Below, one piece after another: positions 22,945 through 40,199 of a stretch of 64,000 nt of DNA (positions within the stretch are counted from its first letter, which is position 1; each line of letters starts with the position of its first letter). Under the pieces are notes generated by a model that saw nothing but the letters and a program-made list of their open reading frames with translations, searched no databases and was not told where the DNA came from. Both the position numbers and the translations under genes were made by a program. Source of the stretch: Flaccisagitta enflata. Lineage: Eukaryota > Chaetognatha > Sagittoidea > Aphragmophora. Where the stretch lies: NCBI GenBank assembly GCA_965153355.1, contig OZ231126.1:77810001-77874000 (forward strand), in the 5' to 3' direction.

Positions 22945-23507
22945 AGGCAGTGGCTCCAAAGGGGTAGAAGTCCAGCAAAACAAATTCCCTCCCCCTCCCC
23001 CTTGGCTATCCTCCCCCTCCCTTTTGGGCAGCGGCCCCAAAAGGGGTCAATGACCTTTGCTTTCACACATATGGGGTATTTTCTTCTCCTCCTCCTTCAT
23101 CTCCCCCTTAAATCCCAGTCTCGAGGCCCATATTCCAGTCTTAAGGGCCCAATCCCAGTCTTGAGACCCTAATCCCAGACTTGAGGCCTAAATTCCAGCC
23201 TAAAGGCCCAAATCTTAGCCTGGAGGCCCAGATACCAGCCTGGAGGCCCAGATACCAGCCTTGAGGCCTAAATCTCAGCCATGTGGGTGGGATCTGGGCC
23301 TCTTGACTGGGATTTGGACCTTGAGGCTGAAATTTGGACCTCAAGGTTGGTATCTCAAGACTGGGATTAGGACTGGACACTGGAATTTGGGCCTGGAAAC
23401 TAGAATTTGGGCCTGGAAACTGGGATTTGAGGGGAGGGATGGAGGAGGAGAAAATTTCCCCGTGTCTGAAAGCATAGGTCATCGACCCCTTCGGGGCTGC
23501 TGCTCCG
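22945..23507 (+). mobile_element. Family B remnant (22945-23025) and family C element (23026-23507)
   Basis: The remnant has AGGCAGTGGCTCCAAAGGGG. The family C element starts GGGCAGCGGCCCCAAAAGGG, then TCAATGACCTTTGCTTTCAC, and ends with the inverted counterpart GAAAGCATAGGTCATCGACC then CCTTCGGGGCTGCTGC. Its core switches orientation: CCAGCCTTGAGGCC units on the left and GGCCTTGAGGCTGGGATTTG-type units on the right, so the whole element folds back on itself. Confidence 0.72.
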
Positions 23508-23535
23508 TCCCTCAAATTATATCACTACCTAAGTA

Positions 23536-23868
23536 GTAGAATGGGCCGATAAACACCAAATTAACCACTGCTAGTTTTCCGGTGTTTTACTTTTCTGTTT
23601 GAAAGAAAAATCATTTCCAAGCACTTTTCATTTTTCATTTGTAGGATTAAAGCTCAATCTACTTGAAAAATTAATTTGGAAATGATCTAGGCACTCCATC
23701 ATCAATGCTGTAATTGTATAGAATGTCCATTGAAGAAATTTCTCTCAAAACTCCAGCAATCAATACTATACCACTACAGCATTGATGACCAAGCGCTTAG
23801 ATCAAATCCAAATCGATTTTCCATGAAAAGTGCTTGAAAATAAATTTTTATTTGAATGCCCATCCTAC
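23536..23868. mobile_element. TA-flanked foldback MITE (T10)
   Basis: Left end GTAGAATGGGC, right end GCCCATCCTAC, TA on both sides (23534-23535, 23869-23870). The arms share TTTCCAAGCACTTTTCAT and CATCAATGCTGTA in inverted orientation. Noncoding. Confidence 0.72.
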
Positions 23869-24179
23869 TAAGTAAAGCGCCTGATGCCTTCGCAACTATT
23901 CCCCTTATAGAGCTTGAAAAATTATTGAGGATCCTGATTGATCTTTCCTGGCTTAATCAAATACCAAATACTTTCTTTTAATTAGTTAATAAGGCATCCT
24001 TTCCCCATTCTTACTTGTCAGGTTTTTTTTCAGCTTCAGAATAAGTACCATGACAGCAAAACCAATTAGATATTAGGTGCGACCATCTGAAAAAATATCA
24101 ATACCCAGCCCACTGTTTATCTATCTGGCCTGCAAAAATTGAGCGAACCTGACAGGCAAAAAAAACACCAATACTAGGC

Positions 24180-24308
24180 TTGATAATTTCAGTTTGAAGC
24201 TTGAGACTAAAGTTTTAGGCCAGAACGAACGAATAAACAAATGGACGAACAAAAGTCCCCCTGTGTTCTACAGGACTTCGTCCCCTTCGGGGCCGCTGCC
24301 CAAAAATG
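24180..24308 (-). mobile_element. Family B 5'-end fragment (B7)
   Basis: On the minus strand: GGGCAGCGGCCCCGAAGGGG at about 24275-24299, then CCTGTAGAACACAGGGGGAC and GTTCGTCC tract. Core and tail are lost. A tiny plus-oriented fragment (TCTACAAGACATTGACC) follows at 24359. Confidence 0.68.
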
Positions 24309-24416
24309 GAAGGATGGACAGACAGATTAACAGATATTTGAATAATCATCACGGCATTCTACAAGACATTGACCATTTGAGACCAGTTTGAGGCCTGTAT
24401 GAAGTCTTATTGGAAA

Positions 24417-25086
24417 CAGGTCGCCCAAGGGCAATATGTGGTCAGCGATACTTGTTGCCCTGCTTTGAGTGATTGTAAATTGGAGTGAGGGGAAACAGGG
24501 CAGCGGCCCCGAAGGGGATGAAGTCCTGTAGAACACAGGGGGACTTTCGTTCGTCCTGCCTGAAGAAGTGGATGAGATGCGATAGAGGGCTGACTGAAGG
24601 CCTTCAAGAGCCTAAACTGAGGTCTATGAAGGCTGATATAAGGCCTGAGAATGCCAATTGGAAGCTTGAGAGGGCTGACTTGAGGCTTGAGAGAGCTGGA
24701 TCAAGGCTTGAAAGGCCAGAGGACTGATTTGAAGCCTAGGAGCAATAAATTGAGGTTTAGATGGCTGATTTGAGGCCTGAGAGGCCTAATTTGAGGCATG
24801 AGAGGCCAGGTTTGAGGCCTGAGAATTTGGATTTGAGGCCTGAGAAGCCAGATTTGAGGCCTGAGAGGCCAGATTTGAGGCCCAAGAGGCCAGGTTTGAG
24901 GCCTGAGAGGCCAGATTTGAGGCCTGAGAGGTTGGATTTGAGGCCTGAGAAGCTGGATTTGAGGCCTGAGAGGCTGGATTTGAGGCCTGAGGGGTCTGAT
25001 GAAGAGGGGACTAACGACGAGACGGACGGACGGTGGACAATAGTCCCCTGTGTTCTACAGGACAATCCCTTAGGGTGCGCTTCCCA
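24417..25086 (-). mobile_element. Family B element, copy B8, with 21-22-bp array
   Basis: Minus-strand copy. The core (about 24590-25005) holds near-perfect units of TTTGAGGCCTGAGAGGCCAG. A (GACG)n tract and CAGGACTATTG... arm lie at the 5' side (25005-25086). The tail carries the GCCCTG/CAGGGC stem, GCCC-TT-GGGC hairpin and CCTG end (24417-24420). The Arg/Pro/Leu ORFs on both strands come from the array. Confidence 0.78.
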
Positions 25087-25929
25087 TGCAGAGACAAAAC
25101 AGAGTGATCAACAAATAAAGCCTTAGAGGTCTGATTATCCCAAGAAAGGTTTGAGGGCAAATGTATAAACAGACATTTTGAAAGAAAAACTCAATTGCAG
25201 GACATTTCCTTATTGGAAGATGCTGAGACAAGTATTGAGCAACTTCATTATGTATTGACTAAAACTGCTCTATGAACATTCAAGCAACTCTCCAATGATT
25301 GAAAGGTAACATTTGAATAACTGGTAGACACCTCTTGGACAACTGTGGAAAATTCTACTAAAAGATTAGAGGCAACTCAACTCAAAACTTTAGGACTACT
25401 ATTTTAACTTCAGGACAATTAGGACAAGCCTTGGACAACTCTAGGACAAGTGATATATTATAGGACAAGTTTAGGATAATTCTAAGATAAGTTTAGGACA
25501 AATCCAGGATAAATCTAGGACAATTCTGGTAAGACTAATGAACATTTTTCAAAAATAGTTTTAGCTAAAAGAGAATTTTCTTGATATCTTGGAGTAAGCT
25601 ACATACACTTTTAGGACAACTTCAGGACAACTCAGGAACAACTGTAGGACAACAAGGACTAGTATTTCAATGCTCTGGGACATAAAAATAACAAGTAAGA
25701 CATTGGGAAAGAAGCACTTGTAGGTAATCAAACAGTCAGAATCAATTGAATTTTACCAAAAAAAGATATTATTTGTGCATTAACTTTAGGAGGCATTTAC
25801 TGTACTCCTACAATACAGATTTTTTGCCCCTATTTTTCCGACCTCCTCCATAGTATTTGTGAACACCATGCAATGTCTCATGACATGGTATTTTCATGAG
25901 GCTTCTTCCGAAGTCTTTCGAAGTGTGTA

Positions 25930-26650
25930 CTACTTTTTTCCTATGGTGAGAGCCGCCTTTATTGGTACTGGGCAACCACCCTTTAAACATTAACATGTGA
26001 ATATATTTAAACATTTCCAGGACCAGTGCAGTGGTCTTAACATACAGTGACTTTCTGCAATAACGTATCCGAGAGTAACGCAATTCATCCGTTAACGTTT
26101 ATTCCGTTTAAGATAGAAGCACCGTCCCGTTTGTGTTGGAGAAGAACCATTCCATTCATCAGAGCCTCTCACGCGTAACTCGCAACAATTGTTGAATATC
26201 AATCACCAAGGGCATGTCTCTACTGATAGCAAAAATCATGATCATTTTCATTAATCGTATTTACAGTGTGAACTCTTATTTCTGACATTCACGCTGAGTG
26301 ACTGAGCGAGCGAGCTCATCAATGGAGCAAGAAAGGCAAAATGCTGGGGAGCTAGTGAGTGGAGTGAATTGAGTGAGCAGTGCCAGCAGAAAGCTAGGAA
26401 GCATGTGAGTGGAGTGAGCTGTGCGAGCGAACGAAGAGAGCGACTGCGTGGCTCGTTCAAAACGCGGTTATCTGTGACTAAAAAACGCGATCTCAGCGTG
26501 CCTTCTGCCTCTTGGTGCGAGTCCAGCTGACTTGTGAACCGAATCTTATTCTTTTTTCCCTTCTTCGACCTTTTCTCCACTTCTTGCCACTCTTTAGCTG
26601 CATTTTGACTCTCCCTTTCCTTCTACCATTCCTTCATTCCTGCCTCAGTT
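25930..26650. other. Intergenic, no gene recognised
   Basis: Mixed-composition sequence. A stretch near 26298-26430 is rich in GAGTGAGCGAG/GAGTGGAGTGA units. The ORFs here lack recognisable domains. Confidence 0.45.
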
Positions 26651-26740
26651 GGAAGCTCAATCCATTCCTTCCTTCCTTCCTCATCGTTCTCTATTTTTTT
26701 TTCCACCTTCATCATTCCCAGTTTCCTCCCTTCCTCCATT

Positions 26741-26945
26741 CCTTCCTCCTTTCCTTCCTTCCTTCCTTCCTTCCTTCCTTCCTTCCTTCCTTCCTTCCTT
26801 CCTTCCTTCCTTCCTTCCTTCCTTCCTTCTTTCCTTCCTTCCTTCCTTCCTTCCTTCCTTCCTTCCTTTCTTCCTTCCTTCCTTCCCTCCTTCCTCCTTT
26901 CTTTTCTTTCTTTGTTCCTTCCTTCCTTTCTACCTTCCTTCTTTT
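26741..26945. repeat. (CCTT)n microsatellite
   Basis: About 130 bp of near-perfect TTCC units with degenerate flanks on both sides from about 26650. Confidence 0.96.
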
Positions 26946-26999
26946 CATGTTTCCCTTCGGAGTTTAGTCAAAAGCGTAGCGGGGCTACGCCTTTGTAAA

Positions 27000-27541
27000 A
27001 CTGTCATGTCACAGGTGTAAGCTTGAACGTTACAGACAAAAGATCTCTTCAAAAAAAAAGCGTTCAGTGAAGACGAGAAGCGCATTTAAAGACCCCGTGT
27101 TTCTCCCCCTCCTTAACATGCCTACTTTGATATGTTTCACGTTCCTTGCGACTGTGTTCTTGTCATGGGTATTTAAATAGATGTTGTTAAATTCATTCAA
27201 TTCAATTCATTCTTTTAACGTTCTTTCAACTAATTTCCCTACTTTTCTTCTACCTTCCTTTCTTCTAACTACCTTTCTTCCTTCCCCTAATTCTTCCAGC
27301 TTTCCTTCCCTGATTCTTTCTGTCATTTCTTCTGATCTTACCTCCTTCCTTCTTTCCTCTTTTGCATCCTCACTTCCTCACACTGATTTATCTTCCTTTA
27401 TCCCCTTTATTATCCCTTTATTCTGAACTGTATGCTAGTCATTCGTTTGACTTTGCTGCATTCCATTTGTTCAAACCATTACAATAATTTGTTTCATTCT
27501 TTTTTCATTGTTTGTTTATTTCTTCGTTCTTTTCTTTCTTT
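27000..27541. other. Pyrimidine-rich intergenic sequence
   Basis: CCTTCC- and TTCTTTC-rich DNA. No gene recognised. Confidence 0.45.
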
Positions 27542-27542
27542 T

Positions 27543-27745
27543 TAGTCGCGTGCACGCTACTCTACAACCCATTTTGACCGTCGGTCGGTCGGTCGGTTGG
27601 TCGGTTGGTCGGTCGGTCGGTCACAATTTACTTTTTTTATGATTTTATTTCTTTGACCTCACTGCTCCTGCCCAAATGACCTGGAGACCTCAAATATAGC
27701 CCCTGCCCACCCGCACGAGACTTCGGTAGCCGTGTATCCGGCCTT
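27543..27745 (+). mobile_element. Family A element, copy A6, plus a 5' remnant at 27768-27860
   Basis: 5' TAGTCGCGTGCACGCTACTC, (GGTC/GGTT)n, TTTACTTTTTTTATGATT, CCTGCCCACCCGCACGAGAC, 3' GTAGCCGTGTATCCGGCCTT (stem GCCG/CGGC). About 20 bp later AAGTCGCGTGCTACTCGACT starts a second, 3'-truncated copy that runs into the CTTT array. Confidence 0.84.
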
Positions 27746-27887
27746 GTTTTTTCTTCTTTTCTCTTTAAGTCGCGTGCTACTCGACTCTTGCCCGCTATTT
27801 GTTACATCGGTCCATTACTGAATAAATCGTTGGGTCATCTGTTGGTCTATCAGTTTGGTTCCTTAGAATCTCTGGCCAGCGGCGCCC

Positions 27888-29520
<1,633 letters not shown>

Positions 29521-29556
29521 TTTCACTCTCCCTCTTTCAGTTGAGTCTCTCTTTTT

Positions 29557-29669
29557 TAGGTGCGACAAAGCACCTCTATAATTGGCTGTGTCCGTTGGTT
29601 GGTCGGTTGGTCGGTTGGTCGGGTAACGCATTCGTTCGACGATCCACACGTCGCACCTTATTGGCCTTG
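29557..29669 (+). mobile_element. Family E element, complete copy E2 (113 bp)
   Basis: 5' hairpin AGGTGC-GACAAA-GCACCT, CTATAATTGGCTGTGTCCGT, (GGTTGGTCGGTT) tract, 3' TCGCACCTTATTGGCCTTG before TT. The 5' AGGTGCGA also complements the 3' TCGCACCT. Same layout and same GGCCTTG end as family A with a different hairpin sequence. Confidence 0.8.
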
Positions 29670-29959
29670 TTTTGGCAGCATCTTTCTGCAGTTTGCTCAG
29701 CCCTGTGATTAGATTGAACTCCTCAGACTATCCATTTGATGGACCATCCCTCTCCTCTCTCCTTTTCCTCCTCTTCTTCCTCCCCCCTTTCCCTTCTCCT
29801 GAGGTTGAGGACGTTTGTGTGACTCTAGAGACTTATATCTGGTTGGGTATTTGATTGAAGCAGGCTCCAAGGATGGAAGCTTACGGTTTCTGCGCAAAAC
29901 TCATCTTTTCACGCTAAGCTTTGGATAAGGCCATCGTGGAATAGTTAAGGGTTTTTTTT

Positions 29960-30121
29960 TAGTCGAGTGCACGCGACTCTGTCTAGTATTTTTGCCCCGC
30001 TTTGTCAGACTGTCCGTCTGTTCTTCTGTCCGTAAGTTGGTCACTTTTGCATTACAGCCCCGGCCCGAGTGCCTCGGTTACTTCCCATATCACTGCTCCT
30101 GCCTACCCGCAGACGACCTTG
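29960..30121 (+). mobile_element. Family A element, short copy A8
   Basis: TAGTCGAGTGCACGCGACTC hairpin, GTCCGTCTGTTC tract, CACTGCTCCTGCCTACCCGC, end GACGACCTTG before TT. The usual GTAGCCGTGTATCC segment is deleted. Confidence 0.74.
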
Positions 30122-33100
30122 TTTCTTTCTATCTGGCGGTTGCGGTGGCAAAGGACTTGGCATTGGAAGTTGCCCACACAGCCACCCTTTAAACAAGGGC
30201 AAGTAGTACAGCACATGTGCCTGGTGGCTCGTCATGACGTCAAACGTTTGCTTGACCAACCGACAGACACAGACAGACAGGCAGACTGAGACTTTATAAC
30301 CGACATGCTTTGGTAATGAAAGAAGTAAGGAAAAAGTGACAAATCAAAGGAAGACAAAAATTTGATGTCGAAAAATGTTTAACATGCCATGCAATGGAAA
30401 TGCATAGAAACGACCGAATGGCTTCTAGATTCTTCTTAGTAAAAATGGTATCTGACTGCTCTAAAAAAGGGGAAAAGAATCAAGAACGCTGAATATTATT
30501 AAATCTATTTATTCAACATCAATATGTGTATGACGTACAAAGGTCGATTGCGAATGTGTAAAAAAACAAATGGAACAACTTTGTCTGCGAAAATTTCATA
30601 TCAAACTGAGCAATTGTTTTCTCTAACTGAAAATACCCACAGCGATGGAAACGTCCATGTAGGAAAAAAGGAAAAAAGTGCCCCTAAAATTGATGGTTCA
30701 ATTTTCATGTTAACTTGGCCAATTCTGAAATTTCCTTCACTTATTGGTTAATCAAATTTGCAATCGGTCCTAACATAATCATCATACATATGCTGCCCTC
30801 TGACAGGACCCAGGAATTTTACTCCCTGAACAATAAAAAAAAAAAGTGGATGAATGCAATTTACCTTCAAATTATTTTTTCGAAAGGCTGAATAATTTTT
30901 TTTCGATAAGCTACTATAAAAAAAAAATCTGTCAGTATTGTCGAGAATGGCAATTTTCGATTTGTTGAATCAAGGAAATATGGAATAATCGCTTTAAAAA
31001 GATAATGATTAATAATACAGTGCTAAATAGGGAACAATTTCAGCACCAGCTCTACAGAGAAAACATTCCTAGTGAGAAAATATCGCTATGGAGAGTCTAA
31101 AAAAACATGTATTTCTAGAATTTCTTTTTTAAACAAAAGGGAACGACGCTACCTGGTCATTCTATTCTTATTTTTGGCTAAAAAAGAGTTTGATGATGCT
31201 ATTTGGTCATCCCATGGCTATTGGATATCAAGCACTACTTCATTCTCGCGAGTGACTGTGTCTAAAAATACTACGAGCAAAAATACGATTGAAACTTTTT
31301 AGAGCGAAAGAGAGAAAGAGTAAGAAAATAAGAACTGGAAATCAATAATGAACGGAGATAAAGAAATACAAACATAGAATCATTCTGGACATGTATGGGT
31401 TAAGTAATATCGCGTGGTTGATTCATCTTCATCTTATTTCTCTTCAACCGTGTTTATAGACTGTTTCTTAGAGAACCGAATCTATAATGAAAAAAAAAAA
31501 ACAGGCTTTTGGATTGTTGTTTTTTGTTTTGTTTTGTTTCTGCTTGGAAAATGATTCGGCAAAACTCCGTTTTGGACATCATGTGACTCTCTTTTGTTTT
31601 CTTTTGTTTTTCACGTTTTGAGATATTTGTTAAGTATACTTTCTAGACTTTTTGCGTTTTGGTTTTTTTTTTTTTTTTTTTCAATAGGAATATCGGAGCC
31701 CTTGTAGGCAAAATTAGTTAATATCTTTGCTTAGAGTTGGAAATCTACCACTGGATAACTTGTTTCGTATCAAGTTTCTCAATATTGTTTGTTATCATTA
31801 GCCAATATTGTTTTCAATCATATCTTGAGTTTATGAGGCCGGTCTTGTGTCTTTTTTTTTCAAAAATGCATCTCCCGCGAACATTATACAAAAATGAACC
31901 GAACGTTTTGGGGCAACATAGCAGAAATGAACTTTTTGACTCGCAAGAAAAAAAAAAAGAAAAACAAATGACTTTTCATGTTTCATGAAAAAAAAACTGA
32001 TTAAAGGGATCAGATCTCGGAGAAATGAATGTAATTATTTGTAGTCTTTTATTATGTTTCATCAGAAGTCTGATTGGATCTTGAAAAGAGACAAAAAACA
32101 GAGAAATGAAAAGCGAAACACTCGCTTAAGGTGAGGAACGCAACCCAGTTTTCAAAAAAAATGTTGATGGAGAGAATATGTGGTTCTATTCGATTTTTTT
32201 TTCCGATGGGGAAAGTGGTTTTTTATTTTGGTCATGTGACGATCCCTCAATCATCGGTTGACTTTTTTTCTTTGCCAAATTCCTTTTCGTGTTCTTTTTT
32301 TCGCATCGAATTTATGTGATTTCTCTCTCTCAGTCTCTCCCATCTACTTCTCGCTCATCGTAAGAAAGTCAGTTAGGTAGTAAGTGATAAAAATGTAAAG
32401 ACAAAGTCTTAAGTTAGGACTTAGAATAAATGATGGATTTTAAAATGGGTTTCTTATCATTTTTGAAGGAATGTCAAGAAAATGTTGGGTTTCTTTCTAA
32501 AGGAATCTCCCTGGCCGCTTTGAGACTGCCTCAGTGATCGACTATTGCCAACAATTGCTTATGGCCTGCATGAATTTAGGAGGAGCATACAGGAAGATTG
32601 GTAAAGCGTATATCTTTATATTGATCGAATAGAGGAGGAAGGGAATGAGAAAAGTGGATACCAGTACATTCCCAGGATTGGTTTTTGTTTTTCTTGTTGT
32701 GTTTGTTCGTTCCTTTTTTTAAATTTTTGGTGGGAAATGTATATTCTTTCTCTCTCTCCACCTCCCCTTAGATGGTATTTTTCATTGTCACTGAGGACAA
32801 AAAGTCTCTTTTTTTTTGTCGCGCGACAAAGGAAATTCATGACATTCAAGATGGAGCAACATTTTATTTTTCATTACCAATTTACTCACTTTGTTAAAGA
32901 CGTGTCACCTGTATCTTTTTTATCAGTGGTTTTTTTTTCAATATGACTGGATTAAGATAGTCTTCACATACTATTTCTTTTTGTTTAGATTGTAACATTA
33001 TAATGCCGTTCTTTTCCCGCGTGTAGTTTCATTTATCGAGGTGTATCTTTAAGTTTAAATTCTTTTTCATGGCAATAGTAATGGAAATAAACTACGCCAA

Positions 33101-33389
33101 GTTCGTCCTCATCTGACGAATATTGCATCGTAACTGGATACGCGCAGAATTTGACCTTCCTTCTCCTTCTGTTTCACTTCTTCTTTCTCCCTTTATTAAA
33201 TCAACGCGTGTACATCGTGGATTAAAATTTCAATATTGAATTCATAACATTGTTCATAATTGAATCAATGAACAACCTTCATAGAATTGTTCATAAATGA
33301 ATCATCATGCGATGACTGCGGATGCAAACAAAGCCACCGGTTGCCAAGCAACCATTTGCAGAGGTTAATGCCGAAATGACTCAATTTTT
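30122..33389. other. T-rich region without recognisable gene or transposon
   Basis: About 3.3 kb with many T and A homopolymers (for example T16 near 31665). ORFs are short and have no domain that I recognise. It could be intron or intergenic DNA of a host gene outside the window. Confidence 0.4.

Positions 33390-33478
<89 letters not shown>
33390..33478. repeat. (GTT)n microsatellite, ~30 units
   Basis: Uninterrupted TTG triplets. Poly-Cys, poly-Leu and poly-Gln frames are artefacts. Confidence 0.98.
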
Positions 33479-33559
33479 CTTTTTCTTCCAAGTGGTACAT
33501 AAAAACAAAAGTCATGGAATGAAAAAATGTTTTGATTTTTCGTTGTTGACTTCGGAACG

Positions 33560-33672
33560 TGGCACCCCGTGTCTTAAGCTCTCTCGTGTGACTTGAAGAC
33601 ACCCAGTGTCTTAAGCACCAATTGTGTCTTAAGCACCCCGCGTCTTAAGCCCTTTCGCCTCGAGGCGAGATG
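33560..33672 (+). repeat. GTGTCTTAAGCACC short repeats with an adjacent palindrome
   Basis: GTGTCTTAAGC or its one-base variant occurs four times (33571, 33609, 33625, 33640 region), followed by CGCCTCGAGGCG, a perfect 12-nt palindrome. Confidence 0.7.
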
Positions 33673-35807
33673 TCACTCCTCTCACGTGATCATAAGATCG
33701 AGATGAGTGTCAGTCTTCGCCTGAGGTAATGCTTTTGTAATAAGCCATACTGTCCTTGAATTTTTTTTGTATAGTTTTCTCGGTTGAAAAAAAAAAAGAA
33801 AATAAGGGTTTTCTTTGCGAATACAAAGTATGAATGTGAAAATACAGAGTATGGAAGCATTGGGAACTGATTTTGTTTTTTCTCTCTTAACTTGCTGTAC
33901 AAGCAGCACAGTTAACAATATCTGTTGGTATATGATTTGAACTGTGATTATCGTTTTTTTTTGATGAGTAAAAAAATATAGTCTGGGATGAGTATTTTTT
34001 TTTATCTGCCGATACTACATTCTTAAATATAAAAATCGATATATGATTGGTCTTGTTTCACTTCTTCCCGCTGAAAGAGTGTGGTGCCCCATAAAAATGT
34101 TTGAAATAAAACAGAAATTTCAATTTATAATCCTTCATGAACATGAATAAACAGCTAGTAGAGCTGTATCATCCATTGTCATTGAAGGCACGTCCTTCAG
34201 CAAAGGAAGGTTTTATTACAGGAATGTAAAATGTATGCAAAAAGCGCTGAAAAACTTAAGTTTCTATTATTGTATGAAAAATCAAACAAATCCCCCCAAA
34301 AGCTTTCTGACAAAATTCCAATAACGATCGTGATTCATGCGATGGAAACTCTTTTCTTTTTTCATTGTTCATTTGTTTACTTTTTTGGTGTTTTTTTCAT
34401 TTGTAAATGTAAACAAGATTTTAGATTCTTATGTTTTTTGTTTCTGTCTCTTAAACTCTTTTTTGCGTTGAAGTTCTTTTTTATTGGTGGCGTTGGTTTG
34501 GAACATAATGTTGTTGTTGTTGTTGTTTCTTTTTTTTAAAGTTTAGTAGAGGTCTCTGTTTTCGTAATTTTGATCGTTGTTGATATTGCTTTTTTTTCTT
34601 TTTTTTTGTTTTGGTTTGTTTTGTTTTCTCTGTCCATTTTTGTGTTCGTAAAGGAAGCCATACCAAAGATGAACCCTCGACTGTCACAAGCTCGAATCCT
34701 TCTGCGGCAGACCAAAATGGGGGATCTCATTTGCGATGGTGGAAATATGTACCTATACTGTATTGCACTGTATTGTACAAAACTGAACTGTACTGTACTG
34801 TTATGTGCTGTACTGTACTGTTATGCACTGTACTGTACTGTATCTTTCTCTCTCTCCATGAAAAAAAAAAACGTTTTAAGGGATAGACAACCTAAATGGT
34901 AGAGGAGGCCCAAGCAAAGGACACCAAATAGGCAGTCTCCTTATTCTCTCTTGTTTTATGATGTTTTGCTGTCAAGAAAGAAGGTGGGGGGAGGTAGGGG
35001 GTAAGAAGGGGAGAATAAGAAAAAAAGAGAGTTTTGTTTTTGATCTCAAATCAGTTTTTGGCCTTCCTGTCATTCGATGACCACCAATGAGGATTGTGTT
35101 AAAGTCGTTTGTGTTTTTTTCTCTCCTGTATATTGTTAGTCATGTTCTTATCATTCAGGTTCTAACCATAAATGTTCTTAGCATTCATCGGGGTCGTCTT
35201 GCTCTTTTTTGTTCTTATACTTTAACGTAATTATAATGGCTTTTTTGCTGTTTTTTTTTCTGTCTCAATGGAGTGGCGTTTTTTGTTGTTTTTTTAATTC
35301 ATAATCATTGCCATTTTTTTTTCTTGTTTTTTTTTTACATGCATCTAAAATTTGTGGAGAACTTGTTATTTGTTTTCCTTTTTATCGACAAACATTCTTT
35401 TTGTAGATGATATCTCCATGATGGGGTAAAACGGGCCCATGTGCACCATTGCAAGCCTTTTTGTAAGCACCATAGAATTATGAATTGGTATGTATCTGGA
35501 TAATCAAATGGAGTATTTAAGATGGGTTCCTTCTTGTCATTTTGTGGATAAGACAAGAAGTTAACGAAGGAGTTTCTTTCTTTTTGCGCATTTTAACGAA
35601 AGTATTGGAACTCAGTTTGAAAGCTCGAGAGGAATCAGAAAGAAAATGGTAAAACAAAAAGAAAAAAAAAAAAAAAAAAAAAAACAACGGATCGGAAATG
35701 GGGCAATGTCCACGCAGAGATGTGATTTTGTTTTAATCACTAACGCATTTGGCGTGAAATTGCCCCAGATGATCGATAAAACTTTTTTAATGTCCTGTTT
35801 GAAAAAA
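33673..35807. other. T-rich region, no confident gene
   Basis: A (TACTG)n-type pentanucleotide array lies at about 34757-34842 and a 25-bp A run near 35660. A short segment around 34640-34740 is the least simple sequence and could hold an exon, but nothing supports this beyond composition. Confidence 0.4.
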
Positions 35808-36156
35808 CAAGGCCAACACCTATAAGTCGCGTGCGAGACTTACAGACAAAGAATGACTTAGATTGACTTAGAATGACTTTCAATGACTTAGACTGACCTA
35901 AAATGACCAAAATTGTCTTAAAAGGACTAAAAAACCTAATTACCAAAAATGACTTAAGATAACTTAAAATGACTTAAAATGACTTAAAGTGACTTAGAAT
36001 GACTCAAAATGACTTAGAATAACTATAAATGACTTAAAATGATCTAAGAATTGACGTCATAGTAAAAAAAAGTAAAGTGTGACGGACGGACCGACGGACC
36101 GACAGACGGACGGACGGACGGACAAAGCGGGTTGTAGAGTCGCGTGCACGCGACTA
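35808..36156 (-). mobile_element. Family A element, subtype 2, copy A9
   Basis: Minus-strand 5' TAGTCGCGTGCACGCGACTC, AACCCGCTTTGTCC, (GTCC/GTCG)n, TTTACTTTTTTTTACTATGA, an AAGTCATTTT array (about 35855-36045) and 3' end CTCGCACGCGACTTATAGG then TGTTGGCCTTG. Confidence 0.86.
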
Positions 36157-36239
36157 AAAATGAACAAATGATCGTCTTCCAATCTGCGAATTTCAAAAAG
36201 TGGAGAATAAAAGAAATAAAAAAGCTCTCATATCGGCTT

Positions 36240-36430
36240 GAAATTTGAAGTTGATGTTTGGGTTGAACTTGGGTTGAATTTGGGTTGAATTTGGGTACGG
36301 CTTCCTTCTCCATTCGCAGATAAATTTGATCTGGTATCAGATAAAAAACGGATCTGGTTTTCAGATAAATTTGATCTGGTTTTCAGATGAATTTGATCTG
36401 GTTTTCAGATGAATCTTATCTTTGACATTT
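36240..36430 (+). repeat. 11-bp and 22-bp tandem repeats
   Basis: TTTGGGTTGAA occurs about four times (36255-36297), then four units of GATCTGGTTTTCAGATRAAT (about 36320-36425). Confidence 0.85.
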
Positions 36431-40179
<3,749 letters not shown>

Positions 40180-40199
40180 TGTTTTTGTTGTTTTAAGAT

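Larger units (their letters stand above)
21421..25927. mobile_element. 4.5-kb long-inverted-repeat structure (T14)
   Basis: The left arm (21421-~22367) and right arm (~25207-25927) are inverted copies. Ends read CACACTTCGAAAGACTTCGG and its complement; the first ~140 bp differ by only a few bases, and similarity continues for about 700-900 bp. The arms contain many degenerate TTGTCCTA-type units. TA lies just outside the right end (25928-25929) and two bases outside the left end. The interior holds family B/C copies and MITE T10 and no gene. It may be one giant foldback element or two inverted copies of a smaller one. Confidence 0.7.

Noticed and set aside
21421-25927. A Polinton/Maverick suggested by the long inverted repeats
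   Set aside because: No polymerase B, integrase, ATPase or capsid-like coding sequence lies between the arms, and the interior is made of short noncoding repeats.
34570-34902. Possible exon near 34640-34740
   Set aside because: The composition is less simple than its surroundings, but there is no domain, no clear splice pair and the frame is bounded by T runs and a TACTG array.
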